Part shown: positions 8,440 to 15,973 of the stretch, in pieces | Layout: the number at the start of each line of letters is the position of its first letter | How positions within the stretch are numbered: the first letter of the stretch is position 1 | Assembly (NCBI GenBank): GCA_019694135.1 | Contig: JAIBCM010000002.1 | Location: 272,143 to 336,142 of the forward strand | Reading direction: 5' to 3' | Source of the DNA: Verrucomicrobiia bacterium | GTDB lineage: Bacteria > Verrucomicrobiota > Verrucomicrobiia > JADLBR01 > JAIBCM01 | Length of the DNA: 64,000 nucleotides | Notes under the pieces: generated by a model | Seen by the model: only the letters and a program-made list of their open reading frames with translations | Database searches by the model: none | Told to the model about the DNA's origin: nothing | Made by a program: the position numbers and the translations under genes

Positions 8440-10440
8440 TTAAAAACTCCTCGCCACTTTCACCACATTTTCAACGGTGAACCCAAATTCCTTCGCTAAA
8501 TCTTGATAAGGTGCACTAGCGCCAAAATCATTTTGCATAATCATTTTACCTTTAGCGCCCACATAACGTTCCCAACCAAAAGAAACGCCCGCTTCGACTG
8601 CTAAACGTCGAGTAACCTGAGAAGGTAAAATTGTCTCACGATAGCTTTCTGATTGTGCTTCGAATAAATCCCAGGACGGCATTGAAACCACACGCACTTT
8701 TCGTCCTTCTTTGTCTTGTGACAAAATTTTTCCTGCTTCCAAACAGAGTGAGGTTTCCGAACCCGTGCCAATCAGAATAAGATCGGGCGTATTTTTAGGA
8801 TGCGACTCCCACAAAATATAAGCGCCTTTTCTTAAGCCACTCGCGGGCGCGCAAACCGATTGATCAAAAACCGGAACATTTTGACGAGTCAAAGCCAGCA
8901 CCGTCGGTTTCTCTTTATTTTCCAAAGCGACCAACCAAGCGTGAATAGTTTCATTCGCGTCGCCTGGGCGAATCACGCAAAGATTCGGAATAGCACGCAA
9001 TGAAGCGATATGCTCCACGGGTTGATGCGTCGGCCCGTCTTCACCCAAGAAAATGGAATCGTGCGTCATTACATAAATCGTTTGCAAGCGACTCAACGCG
9101 GCCAATCGTAACGCAGGACGCATGTAATCGGTGAAAGTTAAAAAGGTAGAACCGAAAGGAATTAAGCCTCCGTAATAAGCTAATCCGTTACACACGGAAC
9201 CCATCCCATGCTCGCGGATTCCGAAATGCAAAGTGCGTCCTTGTGGTGTGTTTTTTTGAAACGAGCCAGCTTCTTTAATCCACGTTTTAGTCGAAGGCGC
9301 TAAATCTGCTGAACCTCCCAATAAATTAGGGACTTGAGCCATTAGCACTTTCAAAATTTCGCCCGAAGCATTGCGTGTGGCTTGAGCTTTATCAGGCGAA
9401 AAAGTAGTGATTAACGATTCTAAATTTTTTGGCAATTCACACTTAAGAAATTGTTGCCACAACTTTGCTTTGTCCGGATGTTTTTGGGCGTAAGCTTGAA
9501 ACATTTCATTCCAATCCGCTTCTTGTTGTGCCCATTGTTTGCGAAGTTGAGCAAAAAAATCTTTGACCTCTTGCGGCACGTAGAAAAATTGATCTTCGGG
9601 CCAACCTAAATTGCGTTTTGTCGCAGCGACTTCTTCTTCGCCAAAGGCGTCCGAATGCGCTTTAGGTGTGCCTTGAAGTTTGGGCGATCCTTTGCCAATG
9701 ATCGTTTTGCCGATAATAATCGTGGGCTTACCTTTTACCGATTGGGCTTCATTGAGAGCCGCTTCAATTTGCTCGTGATTGTGACCATCTACACGGATCA
9801 CATGCCAATGATAACCCTTAAAACGCGACTCAACATCGTCGCTGTAAGTCAAATCAGTTTTGCCTTCGATTGAAATTTCATTGTCATCATAAAACCAAAC
9901 CAAATTATCCAGCCCGAGGTGGCCAGCATAACTAGCCGCTTCATGTGACACGCCTTCTTCCAAATCGCCATCTGAAACGATTGCATAAACCCGATGGTTG
10001 CTAATGGTAAATTCATTTGTATTAAACGTGGCAGCAAAAAACTTCTGGCCAATTGCCATGCCTACTGAATTGCCAGTGCCTTGTCCCAAAGGCCCAGTGG
10101 TGGCTTCGACTCCTTCGGTGATAAATTGTTCAGGATGACCTGGGGTTAAGCTGTGAAGTTGTCGAAAGCTTTTAAGTTGTTCCATCGTCATTTTTTCAAA
10201 ACCGGTGAGATGCAGTAAAGAATAAAGCAGCATCGATCCATGACCGGCTGATAGCACAAAACGGTCGCGATTGTGCCAATGGGGATTAGCGGGATTGAAT
10301 TGCAAGAATTTCGTCCACAACACATAAGAAAAATCTGCGCAACCCATCGGAAGCCCAGGATGTCCGCTTTCCGCTTTTTGAATGGCATCAATGGTTAAAG
10401 TTTTGATGGTGTTAATCACTAAAGTCGCAATCGAATTCAT
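8440..10440 (-). CDS. tkt: Transketolase
   Basis: A thiamine-diphosphate enzyme that transfers two-carbon units between ketose and aldose phosphates in the non-oxidative pentose phosphate pathway. The full-length 666-residue protein opens with the family pattern AIQKAESGHPGLPMG, has the ThDP/Mg motif SDGDLEEGVSHEAAS near residue 155, the central pyrimidine-binding domain with GIREHGMG and HDSIFLGEDGPTHQP, and the C-terminal transketolase domain. ATG at 10438-10440 is the only sensible start. The gene is monocistronic and divergent from the P1 paralogue; the 134-base space between them holds the P1 upstream element at 10505. Confidence 0.97.
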   Translation of the reverse strand: MNSIATLVINTIKTLTIDAIQKAESGHPGLPMGCADFSYVLWTKFLQFNPANPHWHNRDRFVLSAGHGSMLLYSLLHLTGFEKMTMEQLKSFRQLHSLTPGHPEQFITEGVEATTGPLGQGTGNSVGMAIGQKFFAATFNTNEFTISNHRVYAIVSDGDLEEGVSHEAASYAGHLGLDNLVWFYDDNEISIEGKTDLTYSDDVESRFKGYHWHVIRVDGHNHEQIEAALNEAQSVKGKPTIIIGKTIIGKGSPKLQGTPKAHSDAFGEEEVAATKRNLGWPEDQFFYVPQEVKDFFAQLRKQWAQQEADWNEMFQAYAQKHPDKAKLWQQFLKCELPKNLESLITTFSPDKAQATRNASGEILKVLMAQVPNLLGGSADLAPSTKTWIKEAGSFQKNTPQGRTLHFGIREHGMGSVCNGLAYYGGLIPFGSTFLTFTDYMRPALRLAALSRLQTIYVMTHDSIFLGEDGPTHQPVEHIASLRAIPNLCVIRPGDANETIHAWLVALENKEKPTVLALTRQNVPVFDQSVCAPASGLRKGAYILWESHPKNTPDLILIGTGSETSLCLEAGKILSQDKEGRKVRVVSMPSWDLFEAQSESYRETILPSQVTRRLAVEAGVSFGWERYVGAKGKMIMQNDFGASAPYQDLAKEFGFTVENVVKVARSF

Positions 10441-10504
10441 AGCCGACTCGGCATAGCGCGCGAACTTGGAGAAGTCAATATTTTCACGGTTTTTGTTACT
10501 TAAT

Positions 10505-10534
10505 TTGACAGATTTTATTTTTGTGATTTAGTTT
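10505..10534 (+). promoter_or_regulatory. Conserved upstream element of P1 (TTGACA box)
   Basis: TTGACA at 10505-10510 is followed by GATT, a T-rich stretch and TGTGATTTA. The same arrangement occurs before each of the four tandem paralogues, here 70 bases ahead of the P1 start. TTGACA looks like a sigma-70 -35 box, but the base 17 nt downstream reads TTAGTT, a poor -10, so an activator-dependent or alternative-sigma promoter is possible. Confidence 0.55.
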
Positions 10535-10574
10535 GAAGAAATTAATGGATAAACTGTAAGAAGCTTCATAATTT

Positions 10575-11759
10575 ATGGCCGCTCCCAAAACACTGATTAA
10601 TCTTGCTAGAAGAGCGCGTTATGCTCGAACGCCAGCTGGCCGTGTTGATGAAGCTCTTCGTTTGCGCCGTACCTTAAGCAGATTACAAAAGGAGTATCAG
10701 TCGGCTTCAGATCTTTTCCAGGAGAAAACCGCCACACACGAGCGTTTATTAGCTGAATACCATAAATTGCCACCTCGATGGAAGGAAAATGCTTTGCCGG
10801 GATTGGACAAAGCTCGGGAAGAGATGGACGATGCTCGTCATGCTTTATCCAGGATTTCTAATAGATACGCCGATCTTCGCTCCCAGGCTGAGGTTGTAGA
10901 TGTTATTGCCGCGAAGCATGCGGCTAATGTGATAAAACGTGTGACTAAGACAGGGAGTCTTGCGAAAGTAAAAGAAATCGCTGGCATAGCCAGGCGTGCT
11001 GCGGATGAAGCATCAAATCGCCTTCGCTATGCGACCGAGCGTGCCGAAGCCTGTACTAATACAGTGCAGAGGGATCGCATACGCATCGCTAGCCTTAAGT
11101 CAGAGCGAGATGATTTAATTGCACTTCGGGATGCCAGAGTGTCTCCTCCAGACTTGCCACCTGGTTCTCCAGAAAGACGTTTCTGGGACATGGCTAGGGC
11201 GAAAGAGGATCATGCTATTAGAACAATAAATATTGAGCTTGGCGAAGCTCAACGTGTTGCAGATTATGGCGCTCGAGATTTGGCTCAAGCAGAAGCTCGT
11301 GTTTCTGAGGCTCAACGTAAAGCCGATTTTTTAGCGCAAAAAGCCACTGATGCTGAAGCCGAAGTTGCAATCGCTGAAGCCACTTTGGGTAAAGGTGGCG
11401 TTGGCTCTTTGGCATTAGTTGCGATTCCTGGAACGATAAATCATGAACTGCCACCTCATCCTGTGGGAGAAGCTATCAAAGGTGTAGCAGAAGCAGGGCT
11501 CACAGCGGTAGAATTTGTGAGTGATGCGAAGACTGGTGCAATCAATGTGGCTGGAGCTGTTGGAACGCTAGGCTACAAAAGAGATTTGGGTGATACCATT
11601 AATCGATTAGAGGAAAATGTGATAGAGGGCGCTGCCTCCGTTGGTGGTAAAAAATTGGGTAAGATTTTTGAGCAGTTTGAACAGCAAACCGCAGCAGGTT
11701 TAGGTAGAATGGAAAATTCAATTAAAGACGGCTCTTTTCAGGCAGGGCTTGGGCTTTAA
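10575..11759 (+). CDS. P1: ELPPHP-family helical protein, paralogue 1 of 4
   Basis: I do not recognise this family. P1 has 394 residues and no signal peptide or clear membrane segment. A basic leader (1-35, many Arg) precedes a long Ala/Arg/Glu-rich helical region (about 35-270) that looks coiled-coil. Two blocks shared with P2 lie inside it: SLAKVKEIAGIARRAAD (127-143) and EAQRKADFLAQKA (245-257). Then come ELPPHP (291-296), a Gly/Val/Ala-rich stretch (TGAINVAGAVGTLGY) and an amphipathic tail ending AGLGL. P1 and P2 are the closest pair of the four. A scaffold, filament or secreted coiled-coil effector would fit, but none is demonstrated. Confidence 0.85.
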   Translation: MAAPKTLINLARRARYARTPAGRVDEALRLRRTLSRLQKEYQSASDLFQEKTATHERLLAEYHKLPPRWKENALPGLDKAREEMDDARHALSRISNRYADLRSQAEVVDVIAAKHAANVIKRVTKTGSLAKVKEIAGIARRAADEASNRLRYATERAEACTNTVQRDRIRIASLKSERDDLIALRDARVSPPDLPPGSPERRFWDMARAKEDHAIRTINIELGEAQRVADYGARDLAQAEARVSEAQRKADFLAQKATDAEAEVAIAEATLGKGGVGSLALVAIPGTINHELPPHPVGEAIKGVAEAGLTAVEFVSDAKTGAINVAGAVGTLGYKRDLGDTINRLEENVIEGAASVGGKKLGKIFEQFEQQTAAGLGRMENSIKDGSFQAGLGL

Positions 11760-11822
11760 AGGTGATCGTTGCTTCCTCTTGTATAGAATCGGAGTAAATT
11801 AGTTTCTAAAAAGCAAGAAAAT

Positions 11823-11865
11823 AGCTTGCTGAAATTTGACAGATTCAATTTCTGTGATTTATTGC
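11823..11865 (+). promoter_or_regulatory. Conserved upstream element of P2 (TTGACA box)
   Basis: AGCTTGCTGAAATTTGACA runs into GATTCAATTTCTGTGATTT and ends ATTGC. TTGACA is at 11836-11841, 69 bases ahead of the P2 ATG. It matches the P1 element almost base for base through TGTGATTTA and the P3 element upstream through GCTGAAATTTGACA. The TTG of this box also produces a spurious longer reading frame for P2. Confidence 0.6.
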
Positions 11866-11871
11866 CGGGAA

Positions 11872-11889
11872 ATGATTCCACGGAATCAT
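11872..11889. promoter_or_regulatory. Perfect palindrome in the P2 leader
   Basis: ATGATTCC, a 2-base spacer AC, then GGAATCAT form a perfect inverted repeat about 30 bases downstream of the TTGACA box and 16 bases before the P2 ATG. The other three leaders lack it. It could be an operator for a dimeric regulator or an mRNA hairpin near the translation start. Confidence 0.4.
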
Positions 11890-11904
11890 GAAGTAAGTTG
11901 TATT

Positions 11905-13071
11905 ATGCCCAATCCAAAAGTTTTACTTAGTTTTTTCAGAGCAGGAAATCGTACAGGTAGGTATGTTAATCGGGTTGATGCAGCACTTCGCTTGCAACGT
12001 GCTTTGATGGAGGCAGAAAGGGGGTTGGACGTTTCTAGGCATCTACTTAAAACAAAAACTGATGAATTGGATCATTTGCGAAAGGCAGCTAATTGGACGC
12101 CACGTGTCAATAGCGTCCAAGAAGAGGTGAATGCGGCTCGTGAAGCTTTTAGCGATGCATACTTAAAACATGAAAGAATTAAATTAAGAGCGATTAAGGC
12201 TGATCTTGTAGCTTCAGAGCACGTGGCTAGAGTTATCAAAATCGTAGCTCGCAGTGGAAACCTTGCGAAAGTGAAAGAAATCGCCTCTATTGCCAGACGT
12301 GCTGCAGATGCCGCGGCTGACACGGCTAGTCGTCTTACAAGGCATGCGGATCAATTGGCTAGTAGAGTTACTGCTAAAGTAAATAATATTAAAAGTCTTC
12401 AATTAAAACGAGATGGGCTTATTAAGATTAGAGAGGGTAGAGTTTCTGTTTCGAATTGGTCAGCCGATCAGTCCAATGTAGTGCCTCTGAATAGGCAGGC
12501 TGCTAGAAATGAAGGTGCTATTCATGCGCAGATCAATTCTATAAATCGTGAAATTCGTGAAGCTCAAAGCATCGCAGATGACATCGCTATAGAGGTAAAT
12601 CAGGCATCAGCCAGCGCTAAAGAAGCGCAACGCAAAGCCGATTTTTTAGCACAAAAAGCAGAACAAGCCGAAGCTGATATTCTAGCAGTAGAAGCTGCTT
12701 TGGGACAAGGAAAATCCGAAGTTTTAGCTGTGACGATAATTCCTGGCACTATTAACACAGAACTTCCTCCGCACCCTGTGGGAGAAGTTATAACAGTTGC
12801 TGGAAAAGGAGGGCTAACCGTGGCTAAATTTGTGGGTGATCTGCAGATTGGTGCGCTCAATGTGGCTGGAACTGTGGGAACACTAGGTTACAAAAGAGAC
12901 TTGGGTGACGCTATTGATCAAGCAGAAGCAGATGCAGTTGCTGGAGTGGCTTCTGGTGCTGGAAGACTGGATGATGTTTTTGCAGTATTGAGAAAACAAG
13001 CAGCTTTAGGATTAGGCGAAATGGATAACTCGATTCGGAACGGTTCTTTGCAGGCAGGGCTTGGGTTGTGA
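11905..13071 (+). CDS. P2: ELPPHP-family helical protein, paralogue 2 of 4
   Basis: P2 has 388 residues from ATG 11905. That start is chosen because MPNPKVLLSFFR aligns with the MAAPKTLINLAR start of P1, whereas the longer frame begins inside the conserved promoter-like box. It has a basic leader, an Ala/Arg/Glu helical region, the shared blocks NLAKVKEIASIARRAAD (119-135) and EAQRKADFLAQKA (240-252), ELPPHP (286-291), a Gly-rich segment (GALNVAGTVGTLGYKRDLGD) and the tail LQAGLGL. Its C-terminal module from ELPPHP is 103 residues against 104 in P1. Nucleotide similarity to P1 is high in the shared blocks, indicating a fairly recent duplication. Function is unknown. Confidence 0.85.
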   Translation: MPNPKVLLSFFRAGNRTGRYVNRVDAALRLQRALMEAERGLDVSRHLLKTKTDELDHLRKAANWTPRVNSVQEEVNAAREAFSDAYLKHERIKLRAIKADLVASEHVARVIKIVARSGNLAKVKEIASIARRAADAAADTASRLTRHADQLASRVTAKVNNIKSLQLKRDGLIKIREGRVSVSNWSADQSNVVPLNRQAARNEGAIHAQINSINREIREAQSIADDIAIEVNQASASAKEAQRKADFLAQKAEQAEADILAVEAALGQGKSEVLAVTIIPGTINTELPPHPVGEVITVAGKGGLTVAKFVGDLQIGALNVAGTVGTLGYKRDLGDAIDQAEADAVAGVASGAGRLDDVFAVLRKQAALGLGEMDNSIRNGSLQAGLGL

Positions 13072-13141
13072 AATTAGACATATGTTCCTATGTCCGCAAA
13101 TAAGCGGTTTTTAACTGAAATTATCTAGAAGATTAGCAATA

Positions 13142-13186
13142 GCTTTTGCTGAAATTTGACAAACTTCACTTCTGGTGTTTTATTGC
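13142..13186 (+). promoter_or_regulatory. Conserved upstream element of P3 (TTGACA box)
   Basis: GCTTTTGCTGAAATTTGACA, then AACTTCACTTCTGGTGTTTT, then ATTGC. TTGACA is at 13156-13161, 81 bases ahead of the P3 ATG. Relative to the P2 element there is one inserted base after TTGACA. A further conserved patch, GAAGTAATTTGTA at about 13196, resembles GAAGTAAGTTGTA just before the P2 start. Confidence 0.55.
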
Positions 13187-13236
13187 TCTTTATCTGAAGT
13201 AATTTGTAAAATTAATGTTTTAGAAATAAAAGTTGT

Positions 13237-14349
13237 ATGGGTAAGCTTGGAATTGGCGGTCGTATCGTTCGTAGATTATTAGGAGGAAATAGTGCGCGTA
13301 TTATAGCTGGGCAGCGTCGATTGGCTGCTGAATTAACTTTAGCTATTAACAATGTTTTAAAGGTGGGTGAAAGTTGTTCTCGAGCAGGGGCATTGTTTCG
13401 CAGTGTGGAACGGTCGCGCCATGGGATTAATTTGGCCAAGTTAAACAGTGATTTGTCAGACAGATGGTTAAATAGCTGGATTTCTAAATCAGGACAAGGA
13501 GCAGAAGCTACTTTAACAGCACAAGCTAAATTTGCGGAAAAAGTTAAAAATTTAAAGGGCGGGCTAGCTGAAGCTAATAAGAATTTAGGCGCTATGAGCG
13601 GTGAAGCGCGCGAACTATCCAATTCTGCTAAAGGTGTTTATGGACAGGGATTTTCTGATGCTCAAGCAGCTTTTGCCGATCAGCTCTATAATGGTGCAGA
13701 AGATGTTTGGAAATTAGCCAGGCAACAAAAGGGATTAACGGATGACGCAGCACAGGCGGTTGCGCAAGTTGAAGATTTGCTAAAAGAAACGCCTCCCAAT
13801 TTAGGTGCTATTCAAGAGGCATGGGATGTAGCGAAAAGAAAAGTCGACGCAGTTTATGCGGTTAATGAACAGATGGCTAAAGCAGGGCAAACGACTATTG
13901 ATGCTGGCAAGAATCTTTATCGTGAATTGCCGCCGCAACTAGTCAATGGGACTATTTTGGCAGTTGCTGGCGGGGTGGATCATGGTGATTATCGTCCCGA
14001 ACTCCAGCCGCATCCTATGATAGAGGTTGGGAAAGCTGCGGGTGAGAAGGCTATTTCGGGGTTAGAGGCGATTGATTGGGTAGAAACCCAAGCGCTGAAT
14101 TTTGGTGGCACTGTAGTTACGGGTGCATTGTCTTTAGTGAGTGGAGGCCATGTGCCTATCATTACTGATTCGGGCGATCGCTTGGATCGGGCAGAAGAAG
14201 CATTTGGTGCAGTTGCTGCTAAAGTGGTTCGTGAAGATGGGAAAAGGTTAGATGCTGCTTTTCAACAAGCCGAAAAACAAACTGCAGGCTTTTTGGATCA
14301 GATGGATCGTGATGCTTTGAGTGGCGGAAAAGCGTGGTTGGGATTCTAG
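13237..14349 (+). CDS. P3: ELPPHP-family helical protein, paralogue 3 of 4
   Basis: P3 has 370 residues, starts MGKLGIGGRIVRRLLG and pairs with P4, which starts MGKFRQWGRVLRSVLG. It has a basic amphipathic leader, a long helical Ala/Lys/Glu-rich region (about 25-225), ELQPHP at 255-260 (Gln replaces the first Pro), the block GLEAIDWVETQALNFGGTVV (275-294) and a charged C-terminal helix ending AWLGF. The C-terminal module from ELQPHP is 116 residues, the same as in P4. There is no signal peptide. The 165-base gap before it holds its upstream element. Similarity to P1/P2 is confined mostly to the C-terminal module. Function is unknown. Confidence 0.85.
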   Translation: MGKLGIGGRIVRRLLGGNSARIIAGQRRLAAELTLAINNVLKVGESCSRAGALFRSVERSRHGINLAKLNSDLSDRWLNSWISKSGQGAEATLTAQAKFAEKVKNLKGGLAEANKNLGAMSGEARELSNSAKGVYGQGFSDAQAAFADQLYNGAEDVWKLARQQKGLTDDAAQAVAQVEDLLKETPPNLGAIQEAWDVAKRKVDAVYAVNEQMAKAGQTTIDAGKNLYRELPPQLVNGTILAVAGGVDHGDYRPELQPHPMIEVGKAAGEKAISGLEAIDWVETQALNFGGTVVTGALSLVSGGHVPIITDSGDRLDRAEEAFGAVAAKVVREDGKRLDAAFQQAEKQTAGFLDQMDRDALSGGKAWLGF

Positions 14350-14371
14350 TTTGTGTGACAAGATATCTAAT

Positions 14372-14421
14372 CTAACTTGCTAACTTAAATTTGACAGAGT
14401 TCCTTGCTCATGTTTAATTGC
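14372..14421 (+). promoter_or_regulatory. Conserved upstream element of P4 (TTGACA box)
   Basis: ACTTGCTAACTTAAATTTGACA spans the upstream half, broken here as ACTTGCTAAC and TTAAATTTGACA; then GAGTTCCTTGCTCATG and TTTAATTGC. TTGACA is at 14391-14396, 90 bases ahead of the P4 ATG. It is the most diverged of the four but keeps AAATTTGACAGA and the terminal ATTGC. Confidence 0.5.
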
Positions 14422-14480
14422 TTTTTCCCGATGTAATTAAAAGATATTTTTGTTGGTTAAATCTAAAAGGAAAAATTATT

Positions 14481-15464
14481 ATGGGTAAATTTCGTCAATG
14501 GGGCCGTGTTTTACGTTCAGTTTTAGGAACCGATCATGCTGTTCAAGGGCTTTATCGAGGTGCTCGAAGTTTGGCTTATGAACTGAATATCTCTCATGAG
14601 GCCGCTTCTCAGGCAGTGAGATTAGTAAATCATGAAGTAATGCCTGCATTTAGAAGAGTGGGTGTAAGTAGTGATGAGTTCATGATAAAAATGGGAGAGT
14701 GGTCCCAAGCAAGTAGGCGTGTTCGAGTAGATGCGGAACTCGCTCAATTAAAAGCACGCGATCAACTTAAGGCTATGGTTAGCGCTGGAAAACGGGTGCC
14801 GTCTGAAGTGAAGGAAAGAGTTCAATGGGCCGTTGAGCGAGCAGAGGCTCATTTTCAAGCGGCTCAGAAAGCAGAAAAAGCGGTTGATGACGCGCTTGCT
14901 ATTGTTTCGAGTGAGGTTTCTTCAGGAAGCCCTAATCTTGAACGTATAAGAAATGTATTGGAGAGCGCACAAGAAAAAGTAGTAGTGGCTGAAGCTACTG
15001 GTAACTTAGCGATTCAATATACAGAATTGGCAGTTAATGCGACGCAACAACTTTTAGATCCCGATGCTTTACTTCTGATAACTTTAGGCGAGGCTCGCAA
15101 TGACTATAGACCTGAACTTCCGCCTCATCCCTTTGCACCGGCTGGCGAAGCGGTGGGTGAAGGAGTTGTTAAAGGGTTAGAGGCAGTCGATTGGGTCGAA
15201 ACGACAGCTCTTAATATTGGCGGCACCGTTGTCACAGGCGCGGCCTCGCTAGTAACAGGAGGTCAAATTGATGTTGTCACGAATGTTGGTGATCGCGTAA
15301 ATAGAGGATTAAATGTCTGGGGTGAGCTTAGTGCAAAAGCCATTTATGAAGATGGCAGGAAATTGGATAAAGCGTTTAAACAAGTAGAGAAAGAGACTGG
15401 CAATTTTTTAGATCGAGTCGACCAGAATGCCTTAAAAGGTGGTGGCGAGTTGTTAGGGCTTTAA
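14481..15464 (+). CDS. P4: ELPPHP-family helical protein, paralogue 4 of 4
   Basis: P4 has 327 residues from ATG 14481. This start aligns with P3 and follows an AAAAGGAAAAATTATT leader that can serve as ribosome-binding site; an upstream frame from 14418 adds 21 unrelated residues. It has a basic leader, a helical region with short coiled-coil stretches (about 75-185), ELPPHP at 212-217, the block GLEAVDWVETTALNIGGTVV (232-251) and a charged tail with DGRKLDKAFKQVEKETGNFL that ends LLGL. It is the shortest copy because its N-terminal region is shorter; the C-terminal module (116 residues) is unchanged. It ends 4 bases into the convergent receiver gene. Function is unknown. Confidence 0.85.
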   Translation: MGKFRQWGRVLRSVLGTDHAVQGLYRGARSLAYELNISHEAASQAVRLVNHEVMPAFRRVGVSSDEFMIKMGEWSQASRRVRVDAELAQLKARDQLKAMVSAGKRVPSEVKERVQWAVERAEAHFQAAQKAEKAVDDALAIVSSEVSSGSPNLERIRNVLESAQEKVVVAEATGNLAIQYTELAVNATQQLLDPDALLLITLGEARNDYRPELPPHPFAPAGEAVGEGVVKGLEAVDWVETTALNIGGTVVTGAASLVTGGQIDVVTNVGDRVNRGLNVWGELSAKAIYEDGRKLDKAFKQVEKETGNFLDRVDQNALKGGGELLGL

Positions 15465-15865
15465 GATTTAGATTTGCCTTTGGAATGGTTGACCAAAGGA
15501 TTCAAATAATGCGTGACTTGATCAATCCAAGCGTGAATTGCATGATTTTGTTTCGGGATAGGTGTGTGGGAGCCTTTGTCTTTAGCAAAAGTTAAGTGAG
15601 TTTCGTTTTCGGAAATCGGAATCACGCGTGACCAGAGATTTTCAGGAATACATTGTTCATATTCCTCTTGCGATCCGTGTTCGTTAGGCGTGCCATCCCA
15701 AAGAATGAAATTAGGCGGAAACATTTGGCAGATATGCTTTGCCTTAGCGGCTGAGCCTGCAATTTCCACACGGGTTTCGTGAAATGTTTTTTCCAAGTGA
15801 TCTCGCAAGCCGCGCGAAAGGCGGCTGTCATTTTCAATAATAAGAATCGATTTTTTTGCGCTCAA
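15461..15865 (-). CDS. Single-domain response regulator (receiver only)
   Basis: This 134-residue protein looks like a CheY-type receiver without an output domain. The fold signature SILIIENDSRLSRGLRDHL opens the protein. The acidic pocket is E11/D13, the phospho-acceptor D57 lies in FILWDGT, the switch Ser is S85 in VIPISEN and the conserved Lys is K105 in TPIPKQ. A basic tail rich in Ser and Lys (KGKSKS) follows. No histidine kinase is adjacent. It lies tail to tail with P4, with a 4-base overlap, so its position may or may not link it to that cluster. The loop after D57 is unusually polar. It could also be a non-phosphorylated pseudo-receiver. Confidence 0.7.
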   Translation of the reverse strand: MSAKKSILIIENDSRLSRGLRDHLEKTFHETRVEIAGSAAKAKHICQMFPPNFILWDGTPNEHGSQEEYEQCIPENLWSRVIPISENETHLTFAKDKGSHTPIPKQNHAIHAWIDQVTHYLNPLVNHSKGKSKS

Positions 15866-15926
15866 ATTACTCTCTGAAATGTGGCTTATTTTTTTAAGTT
15901 GTCGAGCTTAATTTTATTGAGCGATT

Positions 15927-15948
15927 AGCTTTTAGTGGTTAGCTAACA
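15927..15948 (+). repeat. Short dispersed intergenic repeat, copy B
   Basis: AGCTTTTAG then TG then GTTAGCTAACA matches copy A at 8407-8428 in 20 of 22 positions and in the same orientation. It sits between the receiver gene and the end of the ArsR/methyltransferase gene. Related TTAGC-rich words continue to about 15966. The two copies flank transketolase, P1-P4 and the receiver gene. Confidence 0.5.
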
Positions 15949-15973
15949 GCCAATTGCTAATAGCTTAAACCTT

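Noticed and set aside
13212-13622. A 136-residue reading frame antisense to P3
   Set aside because: It overlaps the P3 start and has Ser/Pro/Leu-rich shadow composition. P3 is supported by its paralogue P4 and a conserved upstream element.
10575-15464. P1-P4 as phage tail, toxin-immunity or transposon genes
   Set aside because: No integrase, phage structural neighbour, toxin catalytic motif or terminal inverted repeat is present; composition resembles the rest of the window.
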